Below, in pieces: positions 16,129 through 25,619 of a DNA stretch of 40,007 nt (within the stretch, counting starts at the first letter, position 1; the number at the start of each line of letters is the position of its first letter). The stretch is taken from positions 1 through 40,007 of the forward strand of contig JAUIJR010000005.1 in the NCBI GenBank assembly GCA_030431075.1. Direction: 5' to 3'. The position numbers and the translations under genes are program-made. Under the pieces are notes generated by a model, which was given only the letters and a program-made list of their open reading frames with translations, was not told the DNA's origin and ran no database searches. Source of the DNA: Polyangia bacterium. GTDB lineage: Bacteria; Myxococcota_A; Polyangia; Nannocystales; Nannocystaceae.

Positions 16129-17401
16129 TTTGCGAACTCTCGTCGGCCGGCCCACCGTCGATGATCGCCTTCACCTCGGCGTCGCTCAAGGTGTGGTCGC
16201 AGCGCTTGGCCGCCTCGAAGATCCGGTCCACGAGGCCGTCTTCGGGGTCGTAGCCGTGCGAGCGCAGCCAGTAGATGACGTTCGAGCGGCCCGAGTAGTG
16301 GCCGATCTCGATCAGCTGCTTGCGCCCGAAGACCCGCGCCGGCACCGAGGAGTAGACGCGGTCCGCGAGCTCGAGATCCCCGCGGGCCTCGGCTTTGATG
16401 ATGGCCGCCGCGTGCACGCCGGTCGCGGTGCGAAAGGCATCGCGCCCAAAGACCGGGTAGCCATCGGGGATGGCGACACCGGTGTAGGTGCTGGCCTTTT
16501 CGACGTAGCTGTCGAGCACCGAGAGATCGTGGCGCTCCGGGTCGAGCTGACCGAGCAAGTAGAGGTTGATCAGCATCAGATCCATCGACGCGTTGCCGAC
16601 GCGCTCGCCGATCCCGATCGCGCAGCCGTGCACGCGGTCGAAGCCCTCTTCGAAGGCCTGCAGCGCCAAGGTGAGCGCGTGGCCGCGATCGTCGTGCCCG
16701 TGCCAGTCGAGCTCGACGCGGTCTTCGACGTCCATCGCCCGCAGCAAGCCGCGCGCAAAGTGGGTCAAGTTACGCAGGCCGTCGGGCGTCGCGTGGCCGC
16801 AGGTGTCACACAAGACCAGCCGGGTCGCCCCCGCGTCGATGGCGGTGCGAAAGAGATGGTCGAGGGTCTTGGGGTGCGAGCGCGTCGTGTCTTCGGTGAC
16901 GTAGGAGGCGGGCAGGCCATTGCGCACACACAGCTCGATCGCCTCGCGGGTGTGCCGCTCCAGTTTCGCGAGGTCCCAGCCCTCGGTGAAGGAGCGGATC
17001 GGGCTCGAGCCGATGAAGGCCGTGACCTCGATGGGCACGCCGACACGCTGCGAGATGTCGATGATCGGCTCGATGTCGTGGGCAATGGTTCGCGCCGCGC
17101 AGTTCGCCTGCAGCGACAGCTTCTCTTCGACGATGAAGCGCAAGAGCGCCTCGACGTCCTCTTGGGCACGGGGGCCGGCGCCCGGGAGCCCGAGGTTGAC
17201 CACGTCGATGCCGAGGCGGTCCATCAAGCGCAAGAGCTCCATCTTTTGCTCGATGCTGGGATCGCGCACCGAGGGCGACTGCAGGCCATCGCGGATGGTC
17301 TCGTCGACGAAGCGGGGTCGCTTGCGCAGCAGGGCGCCGCGACGATCCTTCTCGTTCCAGTCGTAGATCAGGGACTTGGGGTCCACGTGTTCTTCGCTCA
17401 C
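16121..17401 (-). CDS. LeuA-like (isopropylmalate/homocitrate synthase family) acyltransferase, 426 aa
   Basis: DRE-TIM metallolyase family: Claisen condensation of an acyl-CoA with a 2-oxoacid. Starts with GTG at 17401, with GGAG about six bases upstream. The active-site motif is DETIRDGLQ (residues 33-41; Arg37 and Asp38 correspond to the catalytic RD pair). Others are YVTEDTTRSHPKT (168-179), CDTCGHATPDG (198-208) and the metal-binding HGHDD at 234-238, where relatives usually have HxHND. GIGERVGNAS supplies the Gly/Glu loop. At 426 residues it lacks the ~120-residue C-terminal leucine-regulatory domain of LeuA, so homocitrate synthase, citramalate synthase or a secondary-metabolism homologue are alternatives. 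No leuBCD genes lie nearby. Confidence 0.8.
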   Translation of the reverse strand: MSEEHVDPKSLIYDWNEKDRRGALLRKRPRFVDETIRDGLQSPSVRDPSIEQKMELLRLMDRLGIDVVNLGLPGAGPRAQEDVEALLRFIVEEKLSLQANCAARTIAHDIEPIIDISQRVGVPIEVTAFIGSSPIRSFTEGWDLAKLERHTREAIELCVRNGLPASYVTEDTTRSHPKTLDHLFRTAIDAGATRLVLCDTCGHATPDGLRNLTHFARGLLRAMDVEDRVELDWHGHDDRGHALTLALQAFEEGFDRVHGCAIGIGERVGNASMDLMLINLYLLGQLDPERHDLSVLDSYVEKASTYTGVAIPDGYPVFGRDAFRTATGVHAAAIIKAEARGDLELADRVYSSVPARVFGRKQLIEIGHYSGRSNVIYWLRSHGYDPEDGLVDRIFEAAKRCDHTLSDAEVKAIIDGGPADESSQSA

Positions 17402-17456
17402 CGTGTCTCCTTTGGGCCGGCGCGGGAGGGGAGCCCCGTCACCGCCACGCTCCAGC

Positions 17457-18458
17457 TCAGTTGCTCGCCACCGCCAGGTCCTCGAGTCCGAAAAAGCGCC
17501 GGAACTCGTCGATCATGGCTTCGATCAGCGCCTCGGGCAATTGCGACTCGTGGTCGAGCGCGTCGAGCAGCAAGTTGCGCATCACCACCAGGCGGTCGAG
17601 GCGCCCGGCCTCGGCGTCGCCCTCGAAGACCATGAAGGCGCGTGGGTCGGCCCCCGCCCGGATCTGCGCGTCGTTGGGACGGGTCTGGACGGCCACCGCC
17701 GCCCGCCCGACGCGCTTGAGCAGCGGGTCGGGGAGGTCCTCGAGCAGCTCGTCGACGATCGCGCGCAGGCCTTCACGCTCTTCGGCGTCGATCTCTTCGT
17801 AGTCCTCGTCGCCGGCATCGAGGTCGCGCACTCGGATCCGTGCGAGCGCGGCGTCCTCGTCGCGCCCCGCCGCGTCGTAGCAAAAGGCCAGCATGTACTG
17901 CAGGTCCGCGTCGTCGGGACGCGCCTCGGCCTCGAGCAAGGCGATGGCCTCGTCGGTGCGCTCGAGGTCCACCAAGGCGGCGGCGCGCGTGCTGCGGGCG
18001 ACCGGCGACGCCTTCGCCTTGGCGCTGCACGCATCGAGCAGCTCGAGGGTCTCTTCGGGATCGGGCTCTGCGTTCTCGAGCCGGCACTGGGCCAACAAGA
18101 TGCGCGCTTCGTCGGCCGCATCGACCGCGAGGCCTTCGTGGCTCAGCAGGGCGTTCAAGGTCGCCTCGGCCGCGTCGATGTCCAAGCCGGCGGCGAGGTG
18201 CAACTCGGCGCAGTCCAAACAGATCTGCGCGTCGTCGGACTGTCCGTCGGCGGCCTCGAGCAGGGCGGCGGCCGCCGTCTCGAGCTCGCCTTGGGCCCAC
18301 GCGCTCAAGCCCCGCAGGTGCGCCACGCGGGGGTGGCTCTCACCGAGCTGCTCGGACAACGCCTCGATCACTTTGCCGGCGCGCTCGAAGGCATCTTCTT
18401 CGATCGCCTGGAGGGCGCGCTCGATCTGGGCGGCCGTGGCCGCGTCGATGTTGGACAT
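17457..18458 (-). CDS. TPR-repeat protein with degenerate minimal-zincin-like C-terminus, 333 aa
   Basis: Residues 1-215 are a helical Ala/Leu-rich array with TPR-like periodicity (GLSAWAQGELETAAAALLEA, then DEARILLAQCRLENAEPDPE and RAAALVDLERTDEAIALLEA). The last ~110 residues resemble the minimal-zincin peptidase family: LEDLPDPLLKRVGRAAVAVQ, then PRAFMVFEG and DRLVVMRNLLLDAL. Where active zincins read HExxHHFGI the protein has DEFRRFFGLED (317-327), so both zinc-binding histidines are gone (Asp and Arg) while the surrounding pattern is kept. If the alignment is right, this is a catalytically dead domain used for binding. No signal peptide. It lies 55 bases upstream of the LeuA-like gene on the same strand. 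Confidence 0.7.
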   Translation of the reverse strand: MSNIDAATAAQIERALQAIEEDAFERAGKVIEALSEQLGESHPRVAHLRGLSAWAQGELETAAAALLEAADGQSDDAQICLDCAELHLAAGLDIDAAEATLNALLSHEGLAVDAADEARILLAQCRLENAEPDPEETLELLDACSAKAKASPVARSTRAAALVDLERTDEAIALLEAEARPDDADLQYMLAFCYDAAGRDEDAALARIRVRDLDAGDEDYEEIDAEEREGLRAIVDELLEDLPDPLLKRVGRAAVAVQTRPNDAQIRAGADPRAFMVFEGDAEAGRLDRLVVMRNLLLDALDHESQLPEALIEAMIDEFRRFFGLEDLAVASN

Positions 18459-18543
18459 GGCGGGAGGCTATCACCGGGACCCCCGGGGGCTCCGGGCCGA
18501 AGCACGCCGCCGACGTGAGTGTGACAGCGTCGCGCGCGGCGGA

Positions 18544-18549
18544 TATACC
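18544..18549 (+). promoter_or_regulatory. -10-like hexamer TATACC
   Basis: TATACC ends seven bases before GTG 18557. Transcription would then start at the start codon. It lies in the 98-base divergent region between the TPR protein and the YhbP-like gene. Confidence 0.4.
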
Positions 18550-18556
18550 GAGCTTC

Positions 18557-19054
18557 GTGTCGCGCCCCGAAGACGTGAGCGCCCTCATGCGCATCCTCGA
18601 GGCGCACTGGGTCATGGCCTTGGCCACCCACGACCCCCAGCACCCGGCGCCCTACCCCACGCCGCTGTTCTATGCGCTGGCCGGGGATCCCGCGCCGCCA
18701 CGCCTGCTCTTCGCCTCTTCGCCGCGCTCGGCGCATGGCCGCATGCTCGAGCGCGCCGCCCCCCGAGCCGCGGCCGCGGCCGCCGTCTACCTCGAAAGCG
18801 AGACCGTCGGTGAGCTGCGCGGCGTGCAGCTTCGCGGCCGGGTCGGCATCACCCAAGCGCCCGAGGATCTCGAGGCCTACCTCGCGCGGCACCCCGTCGC
18901 GAGCGAGGTGCTGGCCGCGGGCCGACATGCCCTGTACGCCTTCATCGTCGAGTGGGCCAAGCTCACCGACAACCGCTTGGGTTTCGGCGCGCACCCGGTC
19001 GTGGAATTCCCGGCGGCCCCGCTTGGCGGCGCCGGGGCCGACGTGAAAGAGTAG
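18557..19054 (+). CDS. YhbP-like (UPF0306) flavin-binding-fold protein, 165 aa
   Basis: GTG at 18557, seven bases after a -10-like box, is chosen although the frame is open far upstream; earlier sequence is Arg-rich and overlaps the opposite-strand TPR gene. The protein resembles the YhbP/UPF0306 group of the pyridoxamine-phosphate-oxidase-like split-barrel fold: MALATHDPQHPAPYPTPLFY near the start, RGVQLRGRVG in the middle and LTDNRLGFGAHP near the end, the last two being the group's best-conserved blocks. Members bind flavin or haem or have no known ligand; the substrate is unknown. Only four bases separate it from the symporter gene, so the two are likely co-transcribed. Confidence 0.8.
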   Translation: MSRPEDVSALMRILEAHWVMALATHDPQHPAPYPTPLFYALAGDPAPPRLLFASSPRSAHGRMLERAAPRAAAAAAVYLESETVGELRGVQLRGRVGITQAPEDLEAYLARHPVASEVLAAGRHALYAFIVEWAKLTDNRLGFGAHPVVEFPAAPLGGAGADVKE

Positions 19055-19058
19055 GCCG

Positions 19059-20405
19059 ATGGCGAGCGAGCCCGCCCCCGAGACCACCCCAAAGCGCGGT
19101 CTCGCGCTCTACACCAAGATCCTGATCGGCTTGGTGCTGGGCGTGGTGCTGGCCCTGATCACCAAGGCGGTCATCGGCGGCGAAGGGGCCGGGGCCGAGT
19201 CCTTGGACCGCTTCGCCACCCGCTGGATCGAACCCGCCGGCAAGCTCTTCTTGCGCGGGATCTTGCTGACCGTCGTACCGCTGGTCTTCTCTTCGATCGT
19301 CACCGGCATCTACCAGCTCGGCGACGTTCGCAAGCTCGGCCGCATGGGGGGTCGCACCCTCTTCGTCTACGTCCTCACCAGCTTGGCCGCGGCGAGCTTG
19401 GCCACCGCCTTCGCCTACGGCTTCGAGCCGGGCGGGGTGATCGACGCGAGCACGCGCGCGGAGCTCTCGACCCGCTTTCACGCGGCGGCCCAAGACAAGG
19501 CCGCGCTCGCCGCCGGCGCGTCCCAACACTTCGACGGCTCCTTGTTGCAGATCCTCGTCGACCTGGTGCCGGACAACATCGCGGCCGCCATGAGCGACAA
19601 CCGCAGCTTGCTGCGGGTGATCATCTTTTCGGTCCTCTTCGGCGTCGGCATGACCCTGGTCGAGCGCGAGAAGGCCGAACCCCTGGCCAAGGTCATGGAG
19701 GGCATCAACGAGGTGATGATCAAGCTGATCGAGCTCTTGATGGCCCTGGCCCCCTACGGGGTCTTCGCCTTGGTCTTCATGGTGGTCGAACGCGCCGGCC
19801 CCGACATCTTGATCGCCTTGGCCTACTACACCTTGGTGGTGCTCTTGGCCTTGCTGGGCCACCTCGTCTTGGTGCTGCTGCCCTTGGCCCGCGTGGTCGG
19901 CGGCTGGTCGCCGCTGGCCTACCTGCGCGCGATCAAAGAGGTGTGGCTGACGGCCTTTTCGACCAGCTCGAGCTCGGCCACCTTGCCCACCACCATGCGC
20001 GTCGCCGAGCGCGAGCTCGGCATCCCCCGCGAGGTCTCGAGCTTCGTGCTGCCGCTGGGTTCGACGGTGAACATGGACGGCACGACCATCTATCAGATCG
20101 TCGCGGTGCACTTCGTCGCCCAGGCCTGGGGCATCCCGATCGACCTGGGGACATCGATGTCCTTGATCTTGGTGGCCATGCTCATGGGCATCGGCGCGGC
20201 CGGCGTCCCCGGCGGCGTGATCCCGCTTTTGTACGTGGTGATGGCGACCGCGCACATCCCCGGACCCACCGCAGAGCTCGGCATCGCCCTCGTCTTGGGC
20301 ATGGATCGCCTCTTGGACATGTGCCGCTCGAGCCTCAACGTCGTCGGCGACACGGTAACGGCCACCGTCGTGCACAAGCTCGAAGAGCGCCGCGGGCACA
20401 CGTAA
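19059..20405 (+). CDS. Dicarboxylate/amino acid:cation symporter (DAACS family), 448 aa
   Basis: Sodium- or proton-coupled transporter of the GltP/DctA type in the cytoplasmic membrane. The first hydrophobic segments (TKILIGLVLGVVLALITKAV) follow a short cytoplasmic tail. Family motifs are visible: a serine-rich re-entrant loop STSSSSATLPTT at about residues 301-312 and NMDGT at 338-342, which bind cation and substrate, then PGGVIPLLYVVM for the second re-entrant hairpin and ALVLGMDRLLDMCRSSLNVVGD near the end, with the conserved Asp and Arg that contact the substrate. Length and the number of hydrophobic segments are normal. Substrate (glutamate, aspartate or C4-dicarboxylate) is not determinable here. 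Gene order suggests co-transcription with the YhbP-like gene. Confidence 0.93.
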   Translation: MASEPAPETTPKRGLALYTKILIGLVLGVVLALITKAVIGGEGAGAESLDRFATRWIEPAGKLFLRGILLTVVPLVFSSIVTGIYQLGDVRKLGRMGGRTLFVYVLTSLAAASLATAFAYGFEPGGVIDASTRAELSTRFHAAAQDKAALAAGASQHFDGSLLQILVDLVPDNIAAAMSDNRSLLRVIIFSVLFGVGMTLVEREKAEPLAKVMEGINEVMIKLIELLMALAPYGVFALVFMVVERAGPDILIALAYYTLVVLLALLGHLVLVLLPLARVVGGWSPLAYLRAIKEVWLTAFSTSSSSATLPTTMRVAERELGIPREVSSFVLPLGSTVNMDGTTIYQIVAVHFVAQAWGIPIDLGTSMSLILVAMLMGIGAAGVPGGVIPLLYVVMATAHIPGPTAELGIALVLGMDRLLDMCRSSLNVVGDTVTATVVHKLEERRGHT

Positions 20406-20506
20406 GGCGCATCACGTCTACCCCCTGGGGTGAAGTGATGCGCGCGAGAGCGCAGCCGAGCGAGCAAGCGCGCACCCCCCTCCCGGTGCCCAAGATCGTC
20501 ACCGAC

Positions 20507-20537
20507 TTGCAGCACGCAGCTTGCGTTGGTGTAGACT
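20507..20537 (+). promoter_or_regulatory. Promoter candidate: TTGCAG / TAGACT
   Basis: TTGCAG (20507-20512) and TAGACT (20532-20537) are separated by 19 bases. The -10 sits in GTAGACTC, the same octamer found before bufB and before the gene at 14465. It lies 16 bases before the ATG of the Thr-rich lipoprotein. Confidence 0.4.
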
Positions 20538-20553
20538 CGTTAGGGGATTTCTG

Positions 20554-21252
20554 ATGCGCAGGCTCAATAGTTTTCATGTCATCGCGCTGATCGCGGGACT
20601 CACGGCATGTGGCGTGGGCGACGACGGCGGCACCTCTTCCAGCTTTACGTCGATCGGTCCGACCACCAGCTCCGCGTCCACCGGGAGCGGCGACGACACG
20701 ATGGGCGACGGCGAGACCTCGGACGCGACCTCGGAGTCGGGCACCGCGGGCACGTCCACGACGACCGACTCGTCCACCACGACCGACTCGTCCACCACGA
20801 CCGACTCGTCCACCACGACGACCTCCACCACCACGGATCCCACGACGTCGACCACCACATCGACCACCACGGATCCCTCGACCTCGACGACGACCTCCAC
20901 CACCACGGGGACGACGACGACCACCACCTCCGGCGCTTGCAACCCGCAGCCGACGGCACCCGCCCCCTACGGCCACTGCCTCGACAGCACCGCCGCGATG
21001 TGCTCGTGCTTCACGATCCAAGACGCGATGATGACCGTGACCGACGGACACTGCACGGCCGTGTGCACCAGCTCCGCGCAGTGCACCGCCGTCGCCGGCT
21101 GTAGCGCCACCCCGGACTGCGTACAGGTCAACGATACCCAGTCCGTGTGCGCACTCAACTGCAACGGCGGCCTCGAGTGTCCGACCGGCATGACTTGCAC
21201 CGCCGTTCAAGGTTACCCGGACACGACCGTCACCGAGTGGCTCTGCTTCTGA
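20554..21252 (+). CDS. Lipoprotein with Ser/Thr-rich linker and Cys-rich domain, 232 aa
   Basis: ATG at 20554 with AGGGG about eight bases upstream. The signal peptide MRRLNSFHVIALIAGLTAC ends in a lipobox (LTAC, Cys19). Residues ~25-125 are a Thr/Ser-rich spacer including three perfect copies of TTTDSS, probably an extended, possibly glycosylated stalk. The C-terminal ~105 residues form a Cys-rich domain with about 13 cysteines (CNPQ, HCLD, CSCF, HCTAVC, QCTAV, GCSAT, DCVQV, CALNCNGG, ECPTG, TCTAV, LCF), which suggests a tightly disulfide-bonded secreted module. I do not recognise it. Typical outer-surface architecture for this kind of organism. Confidence 0.8.
   Translation: MRRLNSFHVIALIAGLTACGVGDDGGTSSSFTSIGPTTSSASTGSGDDTMGDGETSDATSESGTAGTSTTTDSSTTTDSSTTTDSSTTTTSTTTDPTTSTTTSTTTDPSTSTTTSTTTGTTTTTTSGACNPQPTAPAPYGHCLDSTAAMCSCFTIQDAMMTVTDGHCTAVCTSSAQCTAVAGCSATPDCVQVNDTQSVCALNCNGGLECPTGMTCTAVQGYPDTTVTEWLCF
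20761..20814 (+). repeat. 18-base tandem repeat, three perfect copies
   Basis: The unit ACGACCGACTCGTCCACC occurs three times at 20761-20778, 20779-20796 and 20797-20814. It encodes the TTTDSS block of the lipoprotein stalk. Copy number can change without breaking the frame, so stalk length may vary among strains. Confidence 0.9.
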
Positions 21253-21368
21253 GCCCGACGGCCGTCGGCGCCGCCGCCGATGCGTGAGACGGAGCACGGC
21301 GTGGGATGGCCCACGTCGTGCTTCTTCGCGACCGTGAGCCAACTTCGCCCCCTGCCCCGGAGCTGCGG

Positions 21369-21397
21369 GTGACAGCTGGGGGTGCGAGGTCCATAAT
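21369..21397 (+). promoter_or_regulatory. Promoter candidate for korAB: GTGACA / CATAAT
   Basis: GTGACA (21369-21374) and CATAAT (21392-21397) each match five of six positions of the sigma-70 type consensus with an ideal 17-base spacer. Transcription would start near 21404, leaving a leader of about 65 bases before korA. Confidence 0.55.
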
Positions 21398-21417
21398 CAG
21401 CCGGCTTTGACCCGAAT

Positions 21418-21437
21418 TTCCCCGCAAAAAAGGGGAA
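21418..21437 (+). promoter_or_regulatory. A-rich-loop hairpin in the korA leader
   Basis: TTCCCC (21418-21423) pairs with GGGGAA (21432-21437) around an eight-base loop GCAAAAAA. It lies just downstream of the expected transcript start and 33 bases before korA. A role in mRNA stability or regulation is inferred only from position. Confidence 0.35.
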
Positions 21438-21470
21438 TTGGGGCAAGCGACCCAGGGACTCGAACGAACG

Positions 21471-23339
<1,869 letters not shown>

Positions 23340-23370
23340 CCCCGGGACCTACCCACCCAAGGACCGCATC

Positions 23371-24393
23371 ATGAGCCCCTCGGATCCCATCAAGCTGACC
23401 CGCAAGGACTTCGCCTCGGACCAAGACGTCCGCTGGTGCCCCGGCTGTGGCGACTACGCCATCTTGGCCACCGTCCAGCGCACCTTGCCGGAGCTGACCC
23501 AAGAAAAAGAGAAGACCGTGTTCATCAGCGGAATCGGCTGCTCCAGCCGCTTCCCCTACTACATGAACACCTACGGCTTCCACAGCATCCACGGCCGCGC
23601 GCCGACCTTCGCCACCGGCCTCAAGCTCGCCAACCCCGAGCTCGACATCTGGGTGATCAGCGGCGACGGCGACGGCTTTTCGATCGGCGGCAACCACATG
23701 CTGCACGTGCTGCGCCGCAACGTGAACCTGCAGATCTTGTTGTTCAACAACCGGATCTATGGGCTCACCAAGGGCCAGTACTCGCCCACCTCTTTGGTCG
23801 GCCTGCGCACGCCCTCGTCGCCCTTTGGCTCGGTGGACCGCCCGGTCTTGCCGGCCTCGGTCGCCTTGGGTGCGGGCGCGCGCTTCGTCGCGCGCAGCGT
23901 CGACACCGCCGCCAAGCACCTGGGCCCGATGCTCAAAGAGGCGCACGCCTTCCGCGGCACCGCCTTTTTGGAGATCATGCAAAACTGCCCGGTCTTCGCC
24001 GACGGCACCTGGCTGCACGCGACGGACCGCGCCACCGCGGCCGAGACCCAGCTGATGCTCGAGCACGGCAAGCCGATGATCTTCGGCAAAGAGAAGAACA
24101 TGGGCTTGCGCTTGCGCCCCAAGAAGCTCGAGCTCGAGATCGTCAAGCTCGGCGAGAACGGCGTCACCGAAGACGACCTGCTCGTGCACGACGAGACCAA
24201 CCAGGCCATGGCCTTCTTGCTGGCGGCGATGGAGCCGCCGACCTTCCCGATCGCCTTGGGCGTGCTCTACCGCGCGCCCGCGCCGGCCTACGATGACGCC
24301 GTGATCTCGCAGATCGAGGCGACCATCGAAAAGCAGGGCGCCGGGGACATGGACACGCTGCTCAACAGCGGTCACACCTGGACGGTCGAGTAG
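23371..24393 (+). CDS. korB: 2-oxoacid:ferredoxin oxidoreductase, beta subunit, 340 aa
   Basis: Thiamine-diphosphate and [4Fe-4S] subunit of the KorAB enzyme. Cys23 and Cys26 (WCPGCGDYA), Cys57 (GIGCSSR) and Cys206 (MQNCPVF) are the expected four cluster ligands. The ThDP/Mg motif is GDGDGFSIGGNHM (98-110), followed by NNRIYGLTKGQYSPTS. Length is normal for the family. It begins 31 bases after korA and is clearly co-transcribed. In the reaction the 2-oxoacid is decarboxylated and electrons pass through the cluster to ferredoxin, forming acyl-CoA. The same genome region also holds the NAD-linked dehydrogenase complex, so the two routes may be used under different redox conditions. Confidence 0.94.
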   Translation: MSPSDPIKLTRKDFASDQDVRWCPGCGDYAILATVQRTLPELTQEKEKTVFISGIGCSSRFPYYMNTYGFHSIHGRAPTFATGLKLANPELDIWVISGDGDGFSIGGNHMLHVLRRNVNLQILLFNNRIYGLTKGQYSPTSLVGLRTPSSPFGSVDRPVLPASVALGAGARFVARSVDTAAKHLGPMLKEAHAFRGTAFLEIMQNCPVFADGTWLHATDRATAAETQLMLEHGKPMIFGKEKNMGLRLRPKKLELEIVKLGENGVTEDDLLVHDETNQAMAFLLAAMEPPTFPIALGVLYRAPAPAYDDAVISQIEATIEKQGAGDMDTLLNSGHTWTVE

Positions 24394-24671
24394 GTCTCGA
24401 GGGGCCGCCGAAACGCGGATCAGCCGCCATCTGCGCGGCCCGCCGATTGACCCAGAATGCAACAGGCCGCGCGCAGCTGCGCACCGGCCGGCATAGATCT
24501 GCGACGAGGGCCCGATATCGGGGACCTGGAGCCGGATCGGCGTCGCCGTGGGCGCCGAGATCCGTCTGGGGCAGGCCGCCACGCCACGAAAATCGACGAA
24601 CGCGCCCAGCTGCGACAGAATGCATGGGCAACGGGGCCGTCAAAGCCCGGGCCCGACAGGAACCTATCGCC

Positions 24672-25535
24672 ATGAGCCTACGCCAATCCAACTTCAAGCT
24701 TCGCCTCGCCCTCTTGCTCGGAGCCGCGACCGGCCTCGCCGCTGGCTGTGTCGTCAGCTTTGGCCCCGGAAATCCCAGCGAGTGCGGCGGCACCTTCAGC
24801 AATTCCGAGCCCCAAGACGACGGCACCTGCGCCTGCGATGCCGGCTACGACTGGTGTAACCCCGGCGATGAGAACGACTTCGAGTGTTGTGAGCTCGACT
24901 CGTGCGTGTCCGGCAGCAACAACCACGTCGAGGGCGACTCGTGTGCCTGCGATGCCGGCTACGAGTGGTGCGACCCGAGCGACGCGAGCAACCTCGACTG
25001 CTGCGAGATCCCCGGCGGCGAGACCGGCGAGGCAGGCGAGGCCACCAGTGGCGACGGCGACGGCGACGGCGACGGCGACACCAGCACCAGCGGTGACGAC
25101 GAAGGCACCTTGCCCCCCGAGACCTGCTCGATGGACGAAGAGGGCGCGAGCTGGTGCACCAAGGACGACGGGGACGACCCCGCCGGCAGCCGCTACTTCT
25201 TTTGCATGGACGGCCTGTGGGTCGAGGACACCACCTTCATGGACCTTTGGTGCGTCGACGGTGGCGAGGACTTCGCCTACGGCTGCGGCTACGACGGCAC
25301 CGACAACCTGATCTACTGCGGATCGGGCCCCGGCACCGCCTGCACGGCCAGCACGCCCGCGGAGTGTGCCGACACGGACATCATCCACGAGTGCATCAGC
25401 GAGAAGCTCACGGCCACCAGCTGCCAGACCTTCTGCGAGAACGGCCTCATGAACGGACTCGGCGAGGACTTCGAGTTCGGTGAGTGCGAGGTCGTCGACA
25501 GCGTCGCCGACTGCAGCTGCTACAACAGCCCCTAG
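24672..25535 (+). CDS. Cys-rich lipoprotein with duplicated EGF-like module, 287 aa
   Basis: ATG at 24672 with AGGAA nine bases upstream. The signal peptide ends LAAGC, Cys26 being the likely lipidation site. Two copies of a cysteine module follow: CACDAGYDWCNPG (53-65) and CACDAGYEWCDPS (91-103), each continuing to a CCE. A Gly-Asp run (GDGDGDGD, 127-134) separates them from a C-terminal domain with about a dozen more cysteines (CSMDEE, WCTKD, CMDG, WCVDG, CGYDG, YCGSG, CTAS, ECADT, ECISEK, SCQTFCENG, ECEVV, CSCYN). The CxCDxGYxWC pattern resembles EGF-like modules of adhesive surface proteins. The 278 bases before it (24394-24671) hold no other gene I can support. Confidence 0.75.
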   Translation: MSLRQSNFKLRLALLLGAATGLAAGCVVSFGPGNPSECGGTFSNSEPQDDGTCACDAGYDWCNPGDENDFECCELDSCVSGSNNHVEGDSCACDAGYEWCDPSDASNLDCCEIPGGETGEAGEATSGDGDGDGDGDTSTSGDDEGTLPPETCSMDEEGASWCTKDDGDDPAGSRYFFCMDGLWVEDTTFMDLWCVDGGEDFAYGCGYDGTDNLIYCGSGPGTACTASTPAECADTDIIHECISEKLTATSCQTFCENGLMNGLGEDFEFGECEVVDSVADCSCYNSP

Positions 25536-25568
25536 GGCTCGCGCGACGCGAACCCCACGCGATGAATC

Positions 25569-25600
25569 AGGCGCCCCGGCTTCGGCCCCGGCGCCTTTTT
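25569..25600 (+). terminator. Intrinsic terminator
   Basis: AGGCGCC (25569-25575) and GGCGCCT (25590-25596) form a strong stem around a GC-rich loop and are followed by TTTTT (25596-25600). It sits 34 bases after the stop of the Cys-rich lipoprotein gene, just where a rho-independent terminator is expected. Confidence 0.8.
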
Positions 25601-25619
25601 CGTGCCCGCCGCGCCGCGC

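Noticed and set aside
17840-18556. Upstream in-frame extension of the YhbP-like gene
   Set aside because: It lies entirely antisense to the TPR gene, is Arg/Pro-rich, and the -10-like box just before GTG 18557 supports the later start.
20574-20942. Val-rich antisense frame opposite the Thr/Ser stalk
   Set aside because: It is the mirror image of the repeated Thr codons and has no start context or complexity of a real protein.
21255-21268. Palindrome CCGACGGCCGTCGG just after the Thr-rich lipoprotein gene
   Set aside because: No U tract follows, and such GC palindromes are expected by chance in this base composition; kept only as a weak possibility.
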